This document shows, one piece after another, positions 8,340 to 16,616 of a stretch of DNA of 64,000 nt. Position 1 is the stretch's first letter; every line of letters begins with the position of its first letter. The notes below the pieces were generated by a model, which was not told the DNA's origin, did not search any database, and worked only from the letters and a program-made list of their open reading frames with translations. Source of the stretch: RH-AL1 sp965198715 (GTDB lineage: Bacteria; Pseudomonadota; Alphaproteobacteria; Rhizobiales; Beijerinckiaceae); assembly GCA_965198715.1 (NCBI GenBank), contig CBDAPV010000001.1:1302001-1366000 (forward strand), written 5' to 3'. The position numbers were made by a program, and so were the translations under genes.

Positions 8340-8371
8340 GGAGCAAGTCCGCGACAGCGGGCGTTGCTCTA
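8340..8371. repeat. REP-like hairpin element, copy 3, overlapping the xerD stop
   Basis: The best copy: outer arms GAGCAA and TTGCTC pair, inner GTCCGC and GCGGGC pair, loop GACA, one bulged G. Its last three bases are the complement of the xerD stop codon. Any xerD transcript therefore ends in this hairpin, which could terminate or protect the mRNA. Confidence 0.8.
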
Positions 8372-9310
8372 ACCCGCATCCGCCAGCGGGTGGAGGTCGC
8401 GCACCATGGCCTTCATGCGCTCGTCGAGCACGTGCGTGTAGATCTGCGTCGTGGCGATGTCGGCGTGTCCCAACAGCTCCTGGACGATGCGCAGGTCGGC
8501 GCCGTTCTGCAGCAGGTGGGAGGCGAAGGCGTGCCGCAGGACGTGCGGGCTGACGCGATGGCCGGCGATGCCGGCGATCCCGGCGACGGTCTTGAGGTCG
8601 CGGGCGAAGGCCTGGCGGGTGAGATGGCCGCTGTCGGAATCGGCGGGAAACAACCACGGACCGTCGGCTGCGCCGGGCAGGAGCGCCTTCAGCCTTTCGC
8701 GATAGGCGGCGACGGCGGCGCGGGCCGCCTCACCCACCACCACCAGGCGCTCGCGACCGCCCTTGCCCTTGATCGCGATCAGCGGGTCGCGCCCGCGCAG
8801 CGCGTGCCGCGGCAGGGCGACGAGTTCGGAGACGCGCAGGCCGGTGGCGTAGAGCAGCTCAAGCAGGGCTCGCATGCGCATCGCCCGCAGCCGCGCGCCG
8901 GGCGAGCGGGTCTCGTCGTCGTGGCCCTGCGCCGCGGCGGCGAGCAGCGTGTCGACCTCGGCCACGCTGAGGATCTTGGGCAGGCGCTGTCCCTGCCGCG
9001 GCCCCTCGAGGATCTGCGAGGGATCGTCGGCGCGCAGCGCCTCGGTGACGAGGAAGCGGTGGAACTGGCGTATGGCCGAGAGTTTCCGCGCCGCGGAGGT
9101 CGGCTTGTAGCCCGAGCTCTCCAGCGTGCCGAGATAGGCCCGCAGGTCGTCGGTCGAGGCCTCAAGCGGGCCGCGGCCCCTGGCGGAAAGACCCGCGCCA
9201 TAGGCGAGAAGGTCGCGCTTGTAGGCCTCGAGCGTGTTGGCCGCGGCGCCGCGCTCGGCGGCGATCATGTCGAGGAAGAGATCGATCAGGCGGTAAGCGG
9301 AGAGGGTCAT
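8369..9310 (-). CDS. xerD: Tyrosine recombinase XerD
   Basis: Site-specific recombinase that, with XerC, resolves chromosome dimers at dif under FtsK control. It has 313 residues. The SAM-like core-binding N-terminus covers about residues 8-95 (NTLEAYKRDLLAY). The catalytic domain has all expected residues: Arg159 (ATGLRVSEL), Lys183 (KGKGGRERLV), His256 and Arg259 (SPHVLRHAFASHLL), His282 (LLGHADIATT) and the nucleophile Tyr291 (QIYTH). XerC and XerD are hard to separate, but the ADIATTQIYTHV ending and length favour XerD. The stop codon is inside a REP-like hairpin. No integrative element is seen beside it, so it is a housekeeping Xer rather than a phage integrase. Confidence 0.93.
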   Translation of the reverse strand: MTLSAYRLIDLFLDMIAAERGAAANTLEAYKRDLLAYGAGLSARGRGPLEASTDDLRAYLGTLESSGYKPTSAARKLSAIRQFHRFLVTEALRADDPSQILEGPRQGQRLPKILSVAEVDTLLAAAAQGHDDETRSPGARLRAMRMRALLELLYATGLRVSELVALPRHALRGRDPLIAIKGKGGRERLVVVGEAARAAVAAYRERLKALLPGAADGPWLFPADSDSGHLTRQAFARDLKTVAGIAGIAGHRVSPHVLRHAFASHLLQNGADLRIVQELLGHADIATTQIYTHVLDERMKAMVRDLHPLADAG

Positions 9311-9370
9311 GCGGACACCATGGCAGCGGTGGACTTAACGCGGGCCTTCGCCGATCGCCCTTTCGAGGCC

Positions 9371-10462
9371 TCAGGGATGGTCCGTCGGCGGCGGCCCGAC
9401 CCCGATCCGCGTGCGATACACGCTGACCGGCCATTGCACCTTGGATACGCCGCCGTTGAACGGCGCCATGCGGTCGAGCTGGGCGGCGGGCATGTAGAGG
9501 AAGCCGGCCGCATCGATCCACATGGCGTCGACCCACAGCAGCCGTGGGTCGTCGACCAGGACGCGCGTGTTGCCGTCGGGGTCGATCGCCAGCACCCGGT
9601 GCCGATCGACGTCGGAGGCGTAGATCGTGCCTTCGGCGTCGATCGCCGTGCCGCCGGCGGACGAGGTCTTGGCGAAGGTCGTGATGTGCTTGGCGAGTTG
9701 CGCGTTGGGCAGCGCCGGATCGTCGAGGTAGCGGGTGGCGATGCGCGACATCGGGCCTAGGGCCGGCTGGTAGTAGAAGAACTTGCCGTCGGGCGAGACT
9801 TCGAGCTGGTCGGCGTGGATCCTGACCGGCTTGCCGTCGGGGCCGCGCAACACGTGCATGTCGGCGGTGATCGGGCGCTGCGCCGTCATCGTGGGATCGC
9901 CGTCGAGCACGCGGCGCGTCGCCCCCGTGGCGAGGTCCACCACGATCACCCCGGGCGAGCCGGCGTCGGTGATGTAGGCCAGGCCGCCGTGGAAGCGGAC
10001 GTCGTCGATGAAGCTCTTCGGGTTCGTGGCGGCTTCGAGCGGATACACGCGCGCGACCGTGTCGCTCGCCAGGTCCATCTTGATCAGCTTGGGGCCGCCC
10101 GGCACCGGCGCCTTGCCGAGCCCCGGCGCGCCGACATCGATGATCCACAGCGAGCCACGCGGCCCGATTCGCAGCGCGTTGACGCGCACGAAGGCTCGCG
10201 CTGCATCGTCGCCCGGCTTCCATCCGTTCCAGCGCTCGTCGGGAAAGGGCACCGGCTTGCCCTCCTTCCATTCGACGACCTGCGGCCCGGCGCTGCCGTC
10301 GATGTGCGAAAGCGGCAGGAACACCCGGCCCGCCGGGGTCGAGGCGTAGCCGCTGGCGACGCTGTCCAGCTGAAGGACCGTGGCGAGCGGGTCGGGCCCG
10401 GCACCCGCCGGCAGCGCGGCCGGCACGAGCAGGGCGGCGGCGAGGGCGAGGACGAGACGCAT
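9371..10462 (-). CDS. Secreted beta-propeller protein, major royal jelly/gluconolactonase-like
   Basis: A 363-residue protein with a Sec signal peptide (MRLVLALAAALLVPAALPAG). The mature part has repeated blades with motifs such as SLWIIDVGAPG, LIKMDLASDTVARVYPL, FIDDVRFHGGLAYITDAG, QLEVSPDGKFFYYQP, IYASDVDRHRVLAIDPDGN and FLYMPAAQLDR, as in bacterial MRJP/yellow-like propellers. Bacterial members are often called gluconolactonase-like or L-dopachrome-tautomerase-related, but the substrate is unknown. The ATG at 10462 is chosen because it begins the signal peptide; the frame is open 12 codons further upstream. It stands next to xerD on the same strand, separated by 60 bases. Confidence 0.8.
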   Translation of the reverse strand: MRLVLALAAALLVPAALPAGAGPDPLATVLQLDSVASGYASTPAGRVFLPLSHIDGSAGPQVVEWKEGKPVPFPDERWNGWKPGDDAARAFVRVNALRIGPRGSLWIIDVGAPGLGKAPVPGGPKLIKMDLASDTVARVYPLEAATNPKSFIDDVRFHGGLAYITDAGSPGVIVVDLATGATRRVLDGDPTMTAQRPITADMHVLRGPDGKPVRIHADQLEVSPDGKFFYYQPALGPMSRIATRYLDDPALPNAQLAKHITTFAKTSSAGGTAIDAEGTIYASDVDRHRVLAIDPDGNTRVLVDDPRLLWVDAMWIDAAGFLYMPAAQLDRMAPFNGGVSKVQWPVSVYRTRIGVGPPPTDHP

Positions 10463-10628
10463 GGATCGGTGTCTTTCATCGGCGCGGCGCGAGGGCACCT
10501 TACATGGCGGGCGAGAACTCCGGCAAACAGCGGCGCGCCGGGTCTTTTCAACGGCGCGCGGACGACTTGGCCGTTGAAGCTAAGCTGTGTTCCTGCTATG
10601 TTCTTAAAGTCTTCAAGAGGCCCGATCC

Positions 10629-10883
10629 ATGGCGCTGAGCACCACCTATATCGTCGTCCCCTTCCTCACCGGCGCCAAGGGCCGGCTGCACCCCGGCAAC
10701 CCGCGTCGATCGTCGTCCCGCGCCAACGCCATCGCCATGGCCGATGGGCTGGCGCCCTCCTACGCCGGCGTCGTCGTGCTGCGCGACCGCGACGATCCCG
10801 CCGCCGGCTTGTACCTGGAGCCGCTGCTGATCTGCGCGATCGGCGACGTCCCGGGCGACCTGCTGGTGCAGCTGGCAGCCTGA
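10629..10883 (+). CDS. Hypothetical protein, 84 residues
   Basis: Not recognised. It begins MALSTTYIVVPFLTGAKGRL, has an Arg/Ser-rich middle (RRSSSRANAIAMADGLAPSY) and a hydrophobic C-terminal half (GVVVLRDRDDP, YLEPLLICAIGDVP). There is no clear signal peptide; the C-terminal strands look like part of a small alpha/beta domain. AGAGG lies about nine bases before the ATG. G/C-rich third positions support that it is coding. It is isolated between a minus-strand gene and the L,D-transpeptidase gene. Confidence 0.55.
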   Translation: MALSTTYIVVPFLTGAKGRLHPGNPRRSSSRANAIAMADGLAPSYAGVVVLRDRDDPAAGLYLEPLLICAIGDVPGDLLVQLAA

Positions 10884-11118
10884 AAGGCTGTTGCGGCGGG
10901 CGGCTCGTGACAACATCGTCACGCCGGCCCTGCGGGTTCGATCGGGCGGCGACGTGGCCGCCTCGCATCACCCGCCACGAATCGAAGCGCCGACAGGATT
11001 GACGCTTCGTTTACCGGCTCCACCCAAGGTCCAGGCCTTGCGGGTGCCTCAAAGACGAGGCGTTATAGTTGTGTTCGGGAGCGCGGACGCGCGGCCTCCC
11101 TGGAGAGAGTCGGTTCGT

Positions 11119-12258
11119 ATGCGTCCTTCGCGCCTCGTCACCCGTCTCGCGTTCGTTGCCGCGGCGGCCATCGCTTCGGCATGCCTCGCCGGCTGCGAGG
11201 AGGCGGCGACGGGCGATCTCGGCATGGCCGGATCAGCGCGCGCCTCGCACGCGCTCAACCCCGACATGCTGGCGCTGATGGAGAAGAAGGGCGTCGCCCA
11301 GACCTCGCCCGTGCTGATCCGCACCTACAAGAAGGAAGCCGAGTTCGAGATCTGGAAGATGAAGGCGGACGGGCGCTACGTCCATTACAAGACCTTCCCG
11401 ATGTGCCGCTGGTCGGGCCAGCTCGGTCCCAAGATGCGCGAGGGCGACCGCCAGGTGCCGGAAGGCTTCTACCGCATCACGCCCGGCCAGATGAACCCGA
11501 CCTCGCAGTACTACCTGTCCTTCAACGTCGGCTATCCCAACGCCTACGACCGCGTCCACGGCGCCTCGGGCGGCTCGATCTTCGTGCACGGTGCCTGCTC
11601 CTCGGCCGGCTGCTTCTCGATGACGGACGCGCAGATCGACCAGATCTACGCCGTCGCTCGCGAGGCCTTCTCCGGCGGCCAGCAGGCCATCCAGATGCAG
11701 TCCTACCCGTTCCACATGACGGCGGAGAACATCGCCAAGTACCGCAACGACCCCAACATCGGCTTCTGGCGCAACCTCAAGGAAGGCGCCGACAATTTCG
11801 AGGTGTCGAAGCAGGACGTGACGGTCGGCGTCTGCGCCAGGCACTACGTGTTCAACACCACGGCGCGCAACCTCGACCCCTCCGCGCCGTGCCCGGCGCT
11901 GCAGCACGACGGGATCCAGAACGAGGTCGCCGCCCGGCAGGCCGAGGACGACACCAGGATCGCCAAGCTGGCCGAGACCACGCCGGCGGTGCGCACGATC
12001 TACGCCGACGGCGGCCAGAACCCGGAATTCGCCAAGGCCGGCCTCGCCGACGTCAGTCGCCCCGAGGCGCTCGCCGCCGGCGCCACCGACTGGGTGGTCG
12101 AGCCCGCCGCCGCCAAGGGCGCCTCGCCGGTGGTGAAGCTCGCCGCCAAGAAGGCCGCCGCCCGCACCAGCGTCGCCAAGGCCAAGGCGGCCAGCCCGGC
12201 GCTCGCCGACACCAGCGACCGCACCGCGACGATCAAGAAGTCGCAGGCCGCGCTCTGA
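11119..12258 (+). CDS. L,D-transpeptidase-family lipoprotein (YafK/ErfK type)
   Basis: Predicted murein L,D-transpeptidase, periplasmic and lipid-anchored: a signal peptide ends in the lipobox LAGC. The catalytic region shows VHGACSSAGCFSM, matching the HG...S.GC signature with the nucleophile Cys in SAGCFSM. The preceding part (SPVLIRTYKKEAEFEIWKM, YVHYKTFPMCRWSGQLGPK, GDRQVPEGFYRI) is characteristic of the YafK branch, whose members act on 3-3 crosslinks or Lpp attachment. After about residue 300 the tail is Ala/Lys/Val-rich and probably disordered. Start: ATG with GGAGAG about 12 bases upstream. It has 379 residues, longer than YafK because of the tail. Confidence 0.85.
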   Translation: MRPSRLVTRLAFVAAAAIASACLAGCEEAATGDLGMAGSARASHALNPDMLALMEKKGVAQTSPVLIRTYKKEAEFEIWKMKADGRYVHYKTFPMCRWSGQLGPKMREGDRQVPEGFYRITPGQMNPTSQYYLSFNVGYPNAYDRVHGASGGSIFVHGACSSAGCFSMTDAQIDQIYAVAREAFSGGQQAIQMQSYPFHMTAENIAKYRNDPNIGFWRNLKEGADNFEVSKQDVTVGVCARHYVFNTTARNLDPSAPCPALQHDGIQNEVAARQAEDDTRIAKLAETTPAVRTIYADGGQNPEFAKAGLADVSRPEALAAGATDWVVEPAAAKGASPVVKLAAKKAAARTSVAKAKAASPALADTSDRTATIKKSQAAL

Positions 12259-12286
12259 GCTAGCCGCGAACGCCGCTCGGGACGCG

Positions 12287-12324
12287 CCGGCGGCGCTCTC
12301 CATAAGGAGCGACCGCGCCGCCGG
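12287..12324. terminator. Strong hairpin between convergent genes
   Basis: CCGGCGGCGC (12287-12296) pairs perfectly with GCGCCGCCGG (12315-12324); inside, CTCC pairs with GGAG around ATAA. The structure lies 29 bases past the L,D-transpeptidase stop and about 90 bases past the end of the opposing gene. No T-run follows, so it is a candidate bidirectional terminator or mRNA-stabilising hairpin rather than a classical intrinsic terminator. Confidence 0.5.
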
Positions 12325-12416
12325 CTACAGCGGCGGCGGTGCGATGGCCGTCGCCCCTAGGCACATCATGCCCGTGTCCAATCTTCCACGCGCACAATTC
12401 GCCAGCCACGAGCTGC

Positions 12417-13817
12417 TCAGTGCTCGCCCGGCCGGCCCGGGCCGCCGGGACCGCCCGGCCCGCCGTGAGGCTGGCCGCCACCCTGCGGCCGAGGCTGGCC
12501 CCCGCCGGGCGGTCCGGCGGGACGCGCTTGCTGCGGCGCCGGCTGCGCTCGCTGCATCTGCTGCGGCGGTGGGGCCTGGCGCTGCATCTGCTGCGGTGGC
12601 CTCGCCTCCTGTCGTTGGATCGGCTGCGGTCGCGGCTCGGCACGCGGCGGCTGCGGTCGAGGCGCAGCCTGCTGCCGTTCGGTTCGTGGCGGCTGGTCTC
12701 GTCGCTGCTGCGCGGCGCCAGCCGGGGCTTCGCGTCCGGCACGGTCGCCGCCGGTCGGCCGAACGGCCTGGGCCGGCGCGGGACCGGGCCGACCGGTCGA
12801 CGGTGCCGGCCGAGCGGCATTCGGCGCGGCCGCGGCCGTGCCGGGACGCGCGGCAGACTGCGGCCGGCCGGGGGCCGCGGTTCCGGCGGGGCCCGGCGCG
12901 CCTGGTCGGCCGGCCCGAGCGGCGTTGGCCGCCGGCACGCCGTTCTGCCCGGGTCTCGGAAGCTCATGTCCCGGCAGGCCCGGCGCAGCGCCGGGCCCTC
13001 CGGCTCGGCCGGGACGCGCAGCGCCCGCGCCCGGCGCGGCGGCCACGTGCCCCTGCGGAATGGCCTGGCCGGCCGGGCGCGCACCCGCGGCCTGCGCCTG
13101 CACCACACCCGGTCCCTTGAAGGCGGTCGGCTGCGCCGTCGCCGCCACGGCCGGGCGCCCGTGGTTCTGCGCCTCGCGCAGCGCCGGATCCCCGCGCGCG
13201 ATCTGCACGTGCTGTTGCTGCAAGGCGGTGGCCGCGACATGGGGCCCGCGCCCGATCGCGATCTGCTGAGGGGTCGGTCGCGCCTGCAACCCGCCCTGGC
13301 CCCCGTTGTAGCTGACGCGGTCCACCATCCGCTGGGTCGCGACCTGCTGGTTGTAGACGTTGGTGATGTTCGTCACGTTCGTGACGTTGGTGACCGAGCG
13401 ATTGTAGAAGAAACTGCCGCCTCGCCACTCGCCGCCGTAGTAGCCCGAGCCGGTGTAGCCGAAGCCGTAGTCGACACCGCCGTAGAAGCCGACCCGCTCG
13501 CCCCAATAGCCGGCGTGCCAGCCGTAGGCGCCCTCGTCGTAGCCCCAATAGCCCGGGGTCCACAGCAGGCCGATGCGCGGCGGCTCGATCCACGTGCCCG
13601 GCACCCAGAAGTAGCCGTAATCGTCGTCGTAGTCCCAGTAGCCGGGCGACCAGAGGTAGCCGGGAGAGGGGATCGGCGGCTGCAGGTAGACCGGCAGGGG
13701 CGGTGGCGGGACGCCCACGGTGATGATCACCTGCGCGGCGGCGGGTGCCGCGACGAGAGCCGGAACGCTGCAGGCGCAAAGCCAGGAGAGGGTCAAGGCT
13801 ACGGGAAGGCGGCGCAT
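12417..13817 (-). CDS. Secreted YXWGXW-repeat protein with Pro/Ala/Gln-rich tail
   Basis: A 466-residue exported protein. The signal peptide is MRRLPVALTLSWLCACSVPA. Residues about 40-130 carry aromatic repeats of the YXWGXW type (PGYLWSPGYWDYDDDYGYFW, WTPGYWGYDEGAYGWHAGYW). A short VTNVTNVTNITNVYN stretch follows, then about 300 residues of Pro, Ala, Gln, Gly and Arg (PPQQMQRQAPPPQQMQRAQP). Such proteins are common in Proteobacteria with no known function; an envelope or surface role is likely. AGGAGA precedes the ATG, which fixes the start. The 3' two thirds is nearly all G/C and gives long spurious frames on the other strand. Confidence 0.8.
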   Translation of the reverse strand: MRRLPVALTLSWLCACSVPALVAAPAAAQVIITVGVPPPPLPVYLQPPIPSPGYLWSPGYWDYDDDYGYFWVPGTWIEPPRIGLLWTPGYWGYDEGAYGWHAGYWGERVGFYGGVDYGFGYTGSGYYGGEWRGGSFFYNRSVTNVTNVTNITNVYNQQVATQRMVDRVSYNGGQGGLQARPTPQQIAIGRGPHVAATALQQQHVQIARGDPALREAQNHGRPAVAATAQPTAFKGPGVVQAQAAGARPAGQAIPQGHVAAAPGAGAARPGRAGGPGAAPGLPGHELPRPGQNGVPAANAARAGRPGAPGPAGTAAPGRPQSAARPGTAAAAPNAARPAPSTGRPGPAPAQAVRPTGGDRAGREAPAGAAQQRRDQPPRTERQQAAPRPQPPRAEPRPQPIQRQEARPPQQMQRQAPPPQQMQRAQPAPQQARPAGPPGGGQPRPQGGGQPHGGPGGPGGPGRPGEH

Positions 13818-14035
13818 CGGTCTTCTCCTGTGATCCGCGTCATCGGCTGCATAAAAAGGGCCGAGCCGTTGAATACGACATGAACTTTCGAGCGCGGGAC
13901 GGCTCTCGCTCGACGGCGCCGAGCGCCTGAGCCGCTTCTGTACCCCGGCAAACCCGCGTGATAAGCACCCCGCTTCGTGCCGGACCCTCCGGTCCCCCCT
14001 TGATGCGGCCACGCCCGCCCTCCGAGACCCAACGA

Positions 14036-14830
14036 ATGACGAAGCCCGTAAGAGCCGATGGCCAGCCCGTTGCGGGCAAGACGACCAAGGCGCAGGACGG
14101 CGGTTTCTTCGAGCTCGTCAAGGTCGTACTCCAGGCCCTCCTGATCGCGCTGGTGGTTCGCACCTTCGCCTTCCAGCCCTTCAACATCCCGTCCGGCTCG
14201 ATGATCCCGACGCTGCTCGTCGGCGACTTCCTCTTCGTGTCGAAATACGCCTACGGCTATTCGCATTTCTCGTTCCCGCTGAGCCCGGACTTCTTCAAGG
14301 GCCGCGTCCTCGCGACGCCGCCCAAGCGCGGCGACGTCGTCGTCTTCAAGCTCCCCCGCGACGGGACCACCGACTACATCAAGCGCGTGATCGGACTGCC
14401 CGGCGACACCATCCAGATGAAGCAGGGCCGCCTCTACATCAACGACGTCGAGGTGCCGCGCGAAGCCATCAAGAAGGTGCGCACGGAGGACTTCCAGCAG
14501 CAGGAGGCCGACGTGCCGACCTATAAGGAGACCCTGCCAGGCGGCGTCACCCACACGATCATCGAGATCCAGGGCGACAATGGATTCTACGACAACACCG
14601 ATGTCTACAAGGTGCCGCCGAACTCCTATTTCATGATGGGCGACAACCGCGACAACTCGCAGGATAGTCGTGTCCCGCCCGACCAGCAGGGCGTCGGTTA
14701 CGTCCCCTTCGAGAACCTGATCGGCCGCGCCGAGATCATCTTCTTCTCCGTATCCGGGCAATCGGCCTGGAAGGTCTGGGAATGGCCTTGGACCGTGCGC
14801 TGGAACCGCCTCGGCAAGACGATCCACTGA
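14036..14830 (+). CDS. lepB: Signal peptidase I
   Basis: Membrane-bound Ser/Lys protease that removes Sec signal peptides at the outer face of the inner membrane. It has 264 residues with one N-terminal transmembrane helix (VVLQALLIALVVRTFAF), the catalytic Ser in NIPSGSMIPTL, and the general-base Lys in YIKRVIGLPGD. The final signature MGDNRDNSQDSR is present. The start is uncertain: ATG at 14036 gives a usual-length cytoplasmic tail, while an in-frame ATG at 14003 is also possible; neither has a strong ribosome-binding site. It leads the conserved alphaproteobacterial block lepB-rnc-era. Confidence 0.95.
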   Translation: MTKPVRADGQPVAGKTTKAQDGGFFELVKVVLQALLIALVVRTFAFQPFNIPSGSMIPTLLVGDFLFVSKYAYGYSHFSFPLSPDFFKGRVLATPPKRGDVVVFKLPRDGTTDYIKRVIGLPGDTIQMKQGRLYINDVEVPREAIKKVRTEDFQQQEADVPTYKETLPGGVTHTIIEIQGDNGFYDNTDVYKVPPNSYFMMGDNRDNSQDSRVPPDQQGVGYVPFENLIGRAEIIFFSVSGQSAWKVWEWPWTVRWNRLGKTIH

Positions 14831-14962
14831 CGGCGGACCGCGTGCGCGTTCTTTGCGATAGGGGCGGCGTCGGCTACGGTGACGGTCTCGTCGCACGCGT
14901 CCTCTACACTTTCGGCAAGACCGATCGCACGTCGAAGTCCGTTCCTCGTTGAAGTCCGTTCC

Positions 14963-15673
14963 TTGAAGGCGTCCCGCCCCAAACCGCAGCTCGCCGATCT
15001 CGAACGCACGCTGGGCTACAGCTTCCGGGATCCGGAGACGCTCGCCCTCGCCCTGACCCACGTCGGCGCCGCCACGTCCCGCGCGACGAGCTACCAGCGT
15101 CTCGAGTTCCTCGGCGACAGGGTGCTCGGGCTCATCGTCGCCGACATGCTCTACGAAGCCTTTCCCGAGGCGGAGGAAGGCGAGCTGTCGCGCCGGCTGG
15201 CCGGGCTGGTGCGCCGCGAAACCTGCGCCGCCGTGGCCGAGGGCTGGGGGATCGAGCCGCATATCCGGCTCGTCACCGGCGAGCGCAGCGCGCTGCGCCG
15301 CACCATCCTCGGCGACATCTGCGAGGCGGTGATCGGCGCCCTGTTCCTGGACGGCGGCCTCGCGGCGGCAACGGCGCTGGTGCGGCGCGATTTTAGCGGC
15401 CGCATGCAGGTGCCCGAACGCCCGCTGCGCGATCCCAAGACGGCGCTGCAGGAATGGGCGCAGGCCCGCAAGCTTGCCGCGCCGCTGTATCGCCAGGTCA
15501 CGCGCAGCGGTCCCGACCATGCCCCGCGCTTCACCGTCGCCGTGATCGTCGAGGAGCACGAGCAGGCGCAGGCGCAGGGCGCCTCCAAGCGCCTCGCCGA
15601 GCAGGCCGCCGCCGCCGCCTTCATGATGCGGGAAGGCATCGGCGAGATCGCGACGGAAGCGGTGCCGGCTTGA
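14963..15673 (+). CDS. rnc: Ribonuclease III
   Basis: Double-strand-specific endoribonuclease for rRNA and mRNA processing. The RNase III domain shows LADLERTLGYSFRDPETL and the signature RLEFLGDRVLGLI with metal-binding Glu/Asp; ILGDICEAVIGALFLDGG carries the second catalytic acidic pair. The double-stranded-RNA-binding domain covers about the last 75 residues (PKTALQEWAQ ... AEQAAAAAFMM). The frame is open upstream to a GTG at 14879, but third positions become G/C-rich only from the TTG at 14963, so the TTG is preferred. The stop overlaps the TTG start of era (TTGA), so the two are coupled. Confidence 0.94.
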   Translation: MKASRPKPQLADLERTLGYSFRDPETLALALTHVGAATSRATSYQRLEFLGDRVLGLIVADMLYEAFPEAEEGELSRRLAGLVRRETCAAVAEGWGIEPHIRLVTGERSALRRTILGDICEAVIGALFLDGGLAAATALVRRDFSGRMQVPERPLRDPKTALQEWAQARKLAAPLYRQVTRSGPDHAPRFTVAVIVEEHEQAQAQGASKRLAEQAAAAAFMMREGIGEIATEAVPA

Positions 15674-16596
15674 GCGAGGGCGCGAAGATCGAAGCCGAAA
15701 CGAACGAGACGCGCTGCGGCTTCGTCGCGTTGATCGGCGCGCCCAACGCCGGCAAGTCGACCCTGATCAACCAGGCCGTCGGCACCAAGGTGTCGATCGT
15801 CTCGCGCAAGGTGCAGACCACGCGGGCGCTGGTGCGCGGCATCGCGCTCGAAGGCGCGGCGCAGATCATCTTCGTCGACACGCCGGGCATCTTCGCGCCC
15901 AAGCGCCGGCTCGACCGCGCGATGGTGGCCAAGGCCTGGTCGGGCGCGGGCGACGCCGACGCTGTCGCGCTGCTGGTCGATGCCCGCAAGGGCGCCGACC
16001 CAGAGACCGCGGCCATCATCGCCGGGCTCGCCGGCGCGAAGGCGCCGAAGCTGCTGATCCTGAACAAGATCGACACCGTCGACACCGAGAAGCTTCTGGC
16101 CCTGGCGGCCGGCCTCAACGAGGGCGGGCTGTTCGCCGACACCTTCATGATCTCGGCCCTGCGCGGCCACGGCGTTCCCAAGCTGGTCGCGCATCTCGGT
16201 GCGCTGATGGCGCCTGGCCCCTGGCTCTACCCGGAGGACCAGGTCAGCGATGCCCCGCTGCGCTCGCTCGCCGCCGAGATCACCCGCGAGAAGCTGTTCG
16301 AGCGGCTGCACGACGAACTGCCCTACCAGTCCACCGTCGAGACGGAGAGCTGGACGCAGCAGCCCGATGGCTCGGCCCGCGTCGAGCAGACGATCTACGT
16401 GACCCGCGATAGCCACAAGAAGATCGTGATCGGCGAGGGCGGCCGCACCATCAAGTCGATCGGCTCGGCGGCGCGCAAGGAGATCATCGAGGCGGCGGAG
16501 CACAACGTGCACCTGTTCCTCTTCGTGAAGGTCCGGCCCGACTGGGGCGACGATCCGGAACGCTTCCGTGCGATGGGGCTGGACTTCACCAAGTGA
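15670..16596 (+). CDS. era: GTPase Era
   Basis: Essential GTPase that binds the 3' end of 16S rRNA during 30S assembly. It has 308 residues. G1 is GAPNAGKST, the switch region has RKVQTTRALVRGI, G3 is DTPG, G4 is NKID, and the C-terminal KH domain has VIGEGGRTIKSIGSAARKEI. It begins at a TTG that overlaps the rnc stop, so translation is coupled. Era normally has an ATG or GTG start; TTG follows from the absence of any other start before the conserved CGFVALIGAPN segment. Confidence 0.96.
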   Translation: MSEGAKIEAETNETRCGFVALIGAPNAGKSTLINQAVGTKVSIVSRKVQTTRALVRGIALEGAAQIIFVDTPGIFAPKRRLDRAMVAKAWSGAGDADAVALLVDARKGADPETAAIIAGLAGAKAPKLLILNKIDTVDTEKLLALAAGLNEGGLFADTFMISALRGHGVPKLVAHLGALMAPGPWLYPEDQVSDAPLRSLAAEITREKLFERLHDELPYQSTVETESWTQQPDGSARVEQTIYVTRDSHKKIVIGEGGRTIKSIGSAARKEIIEAAEHNVHLFLFVKVRPDWGDDPERFRAMGLDFTK

Positions 16597-16616
16597 GACG
16601 CGGGCGGGAGGCGAGG

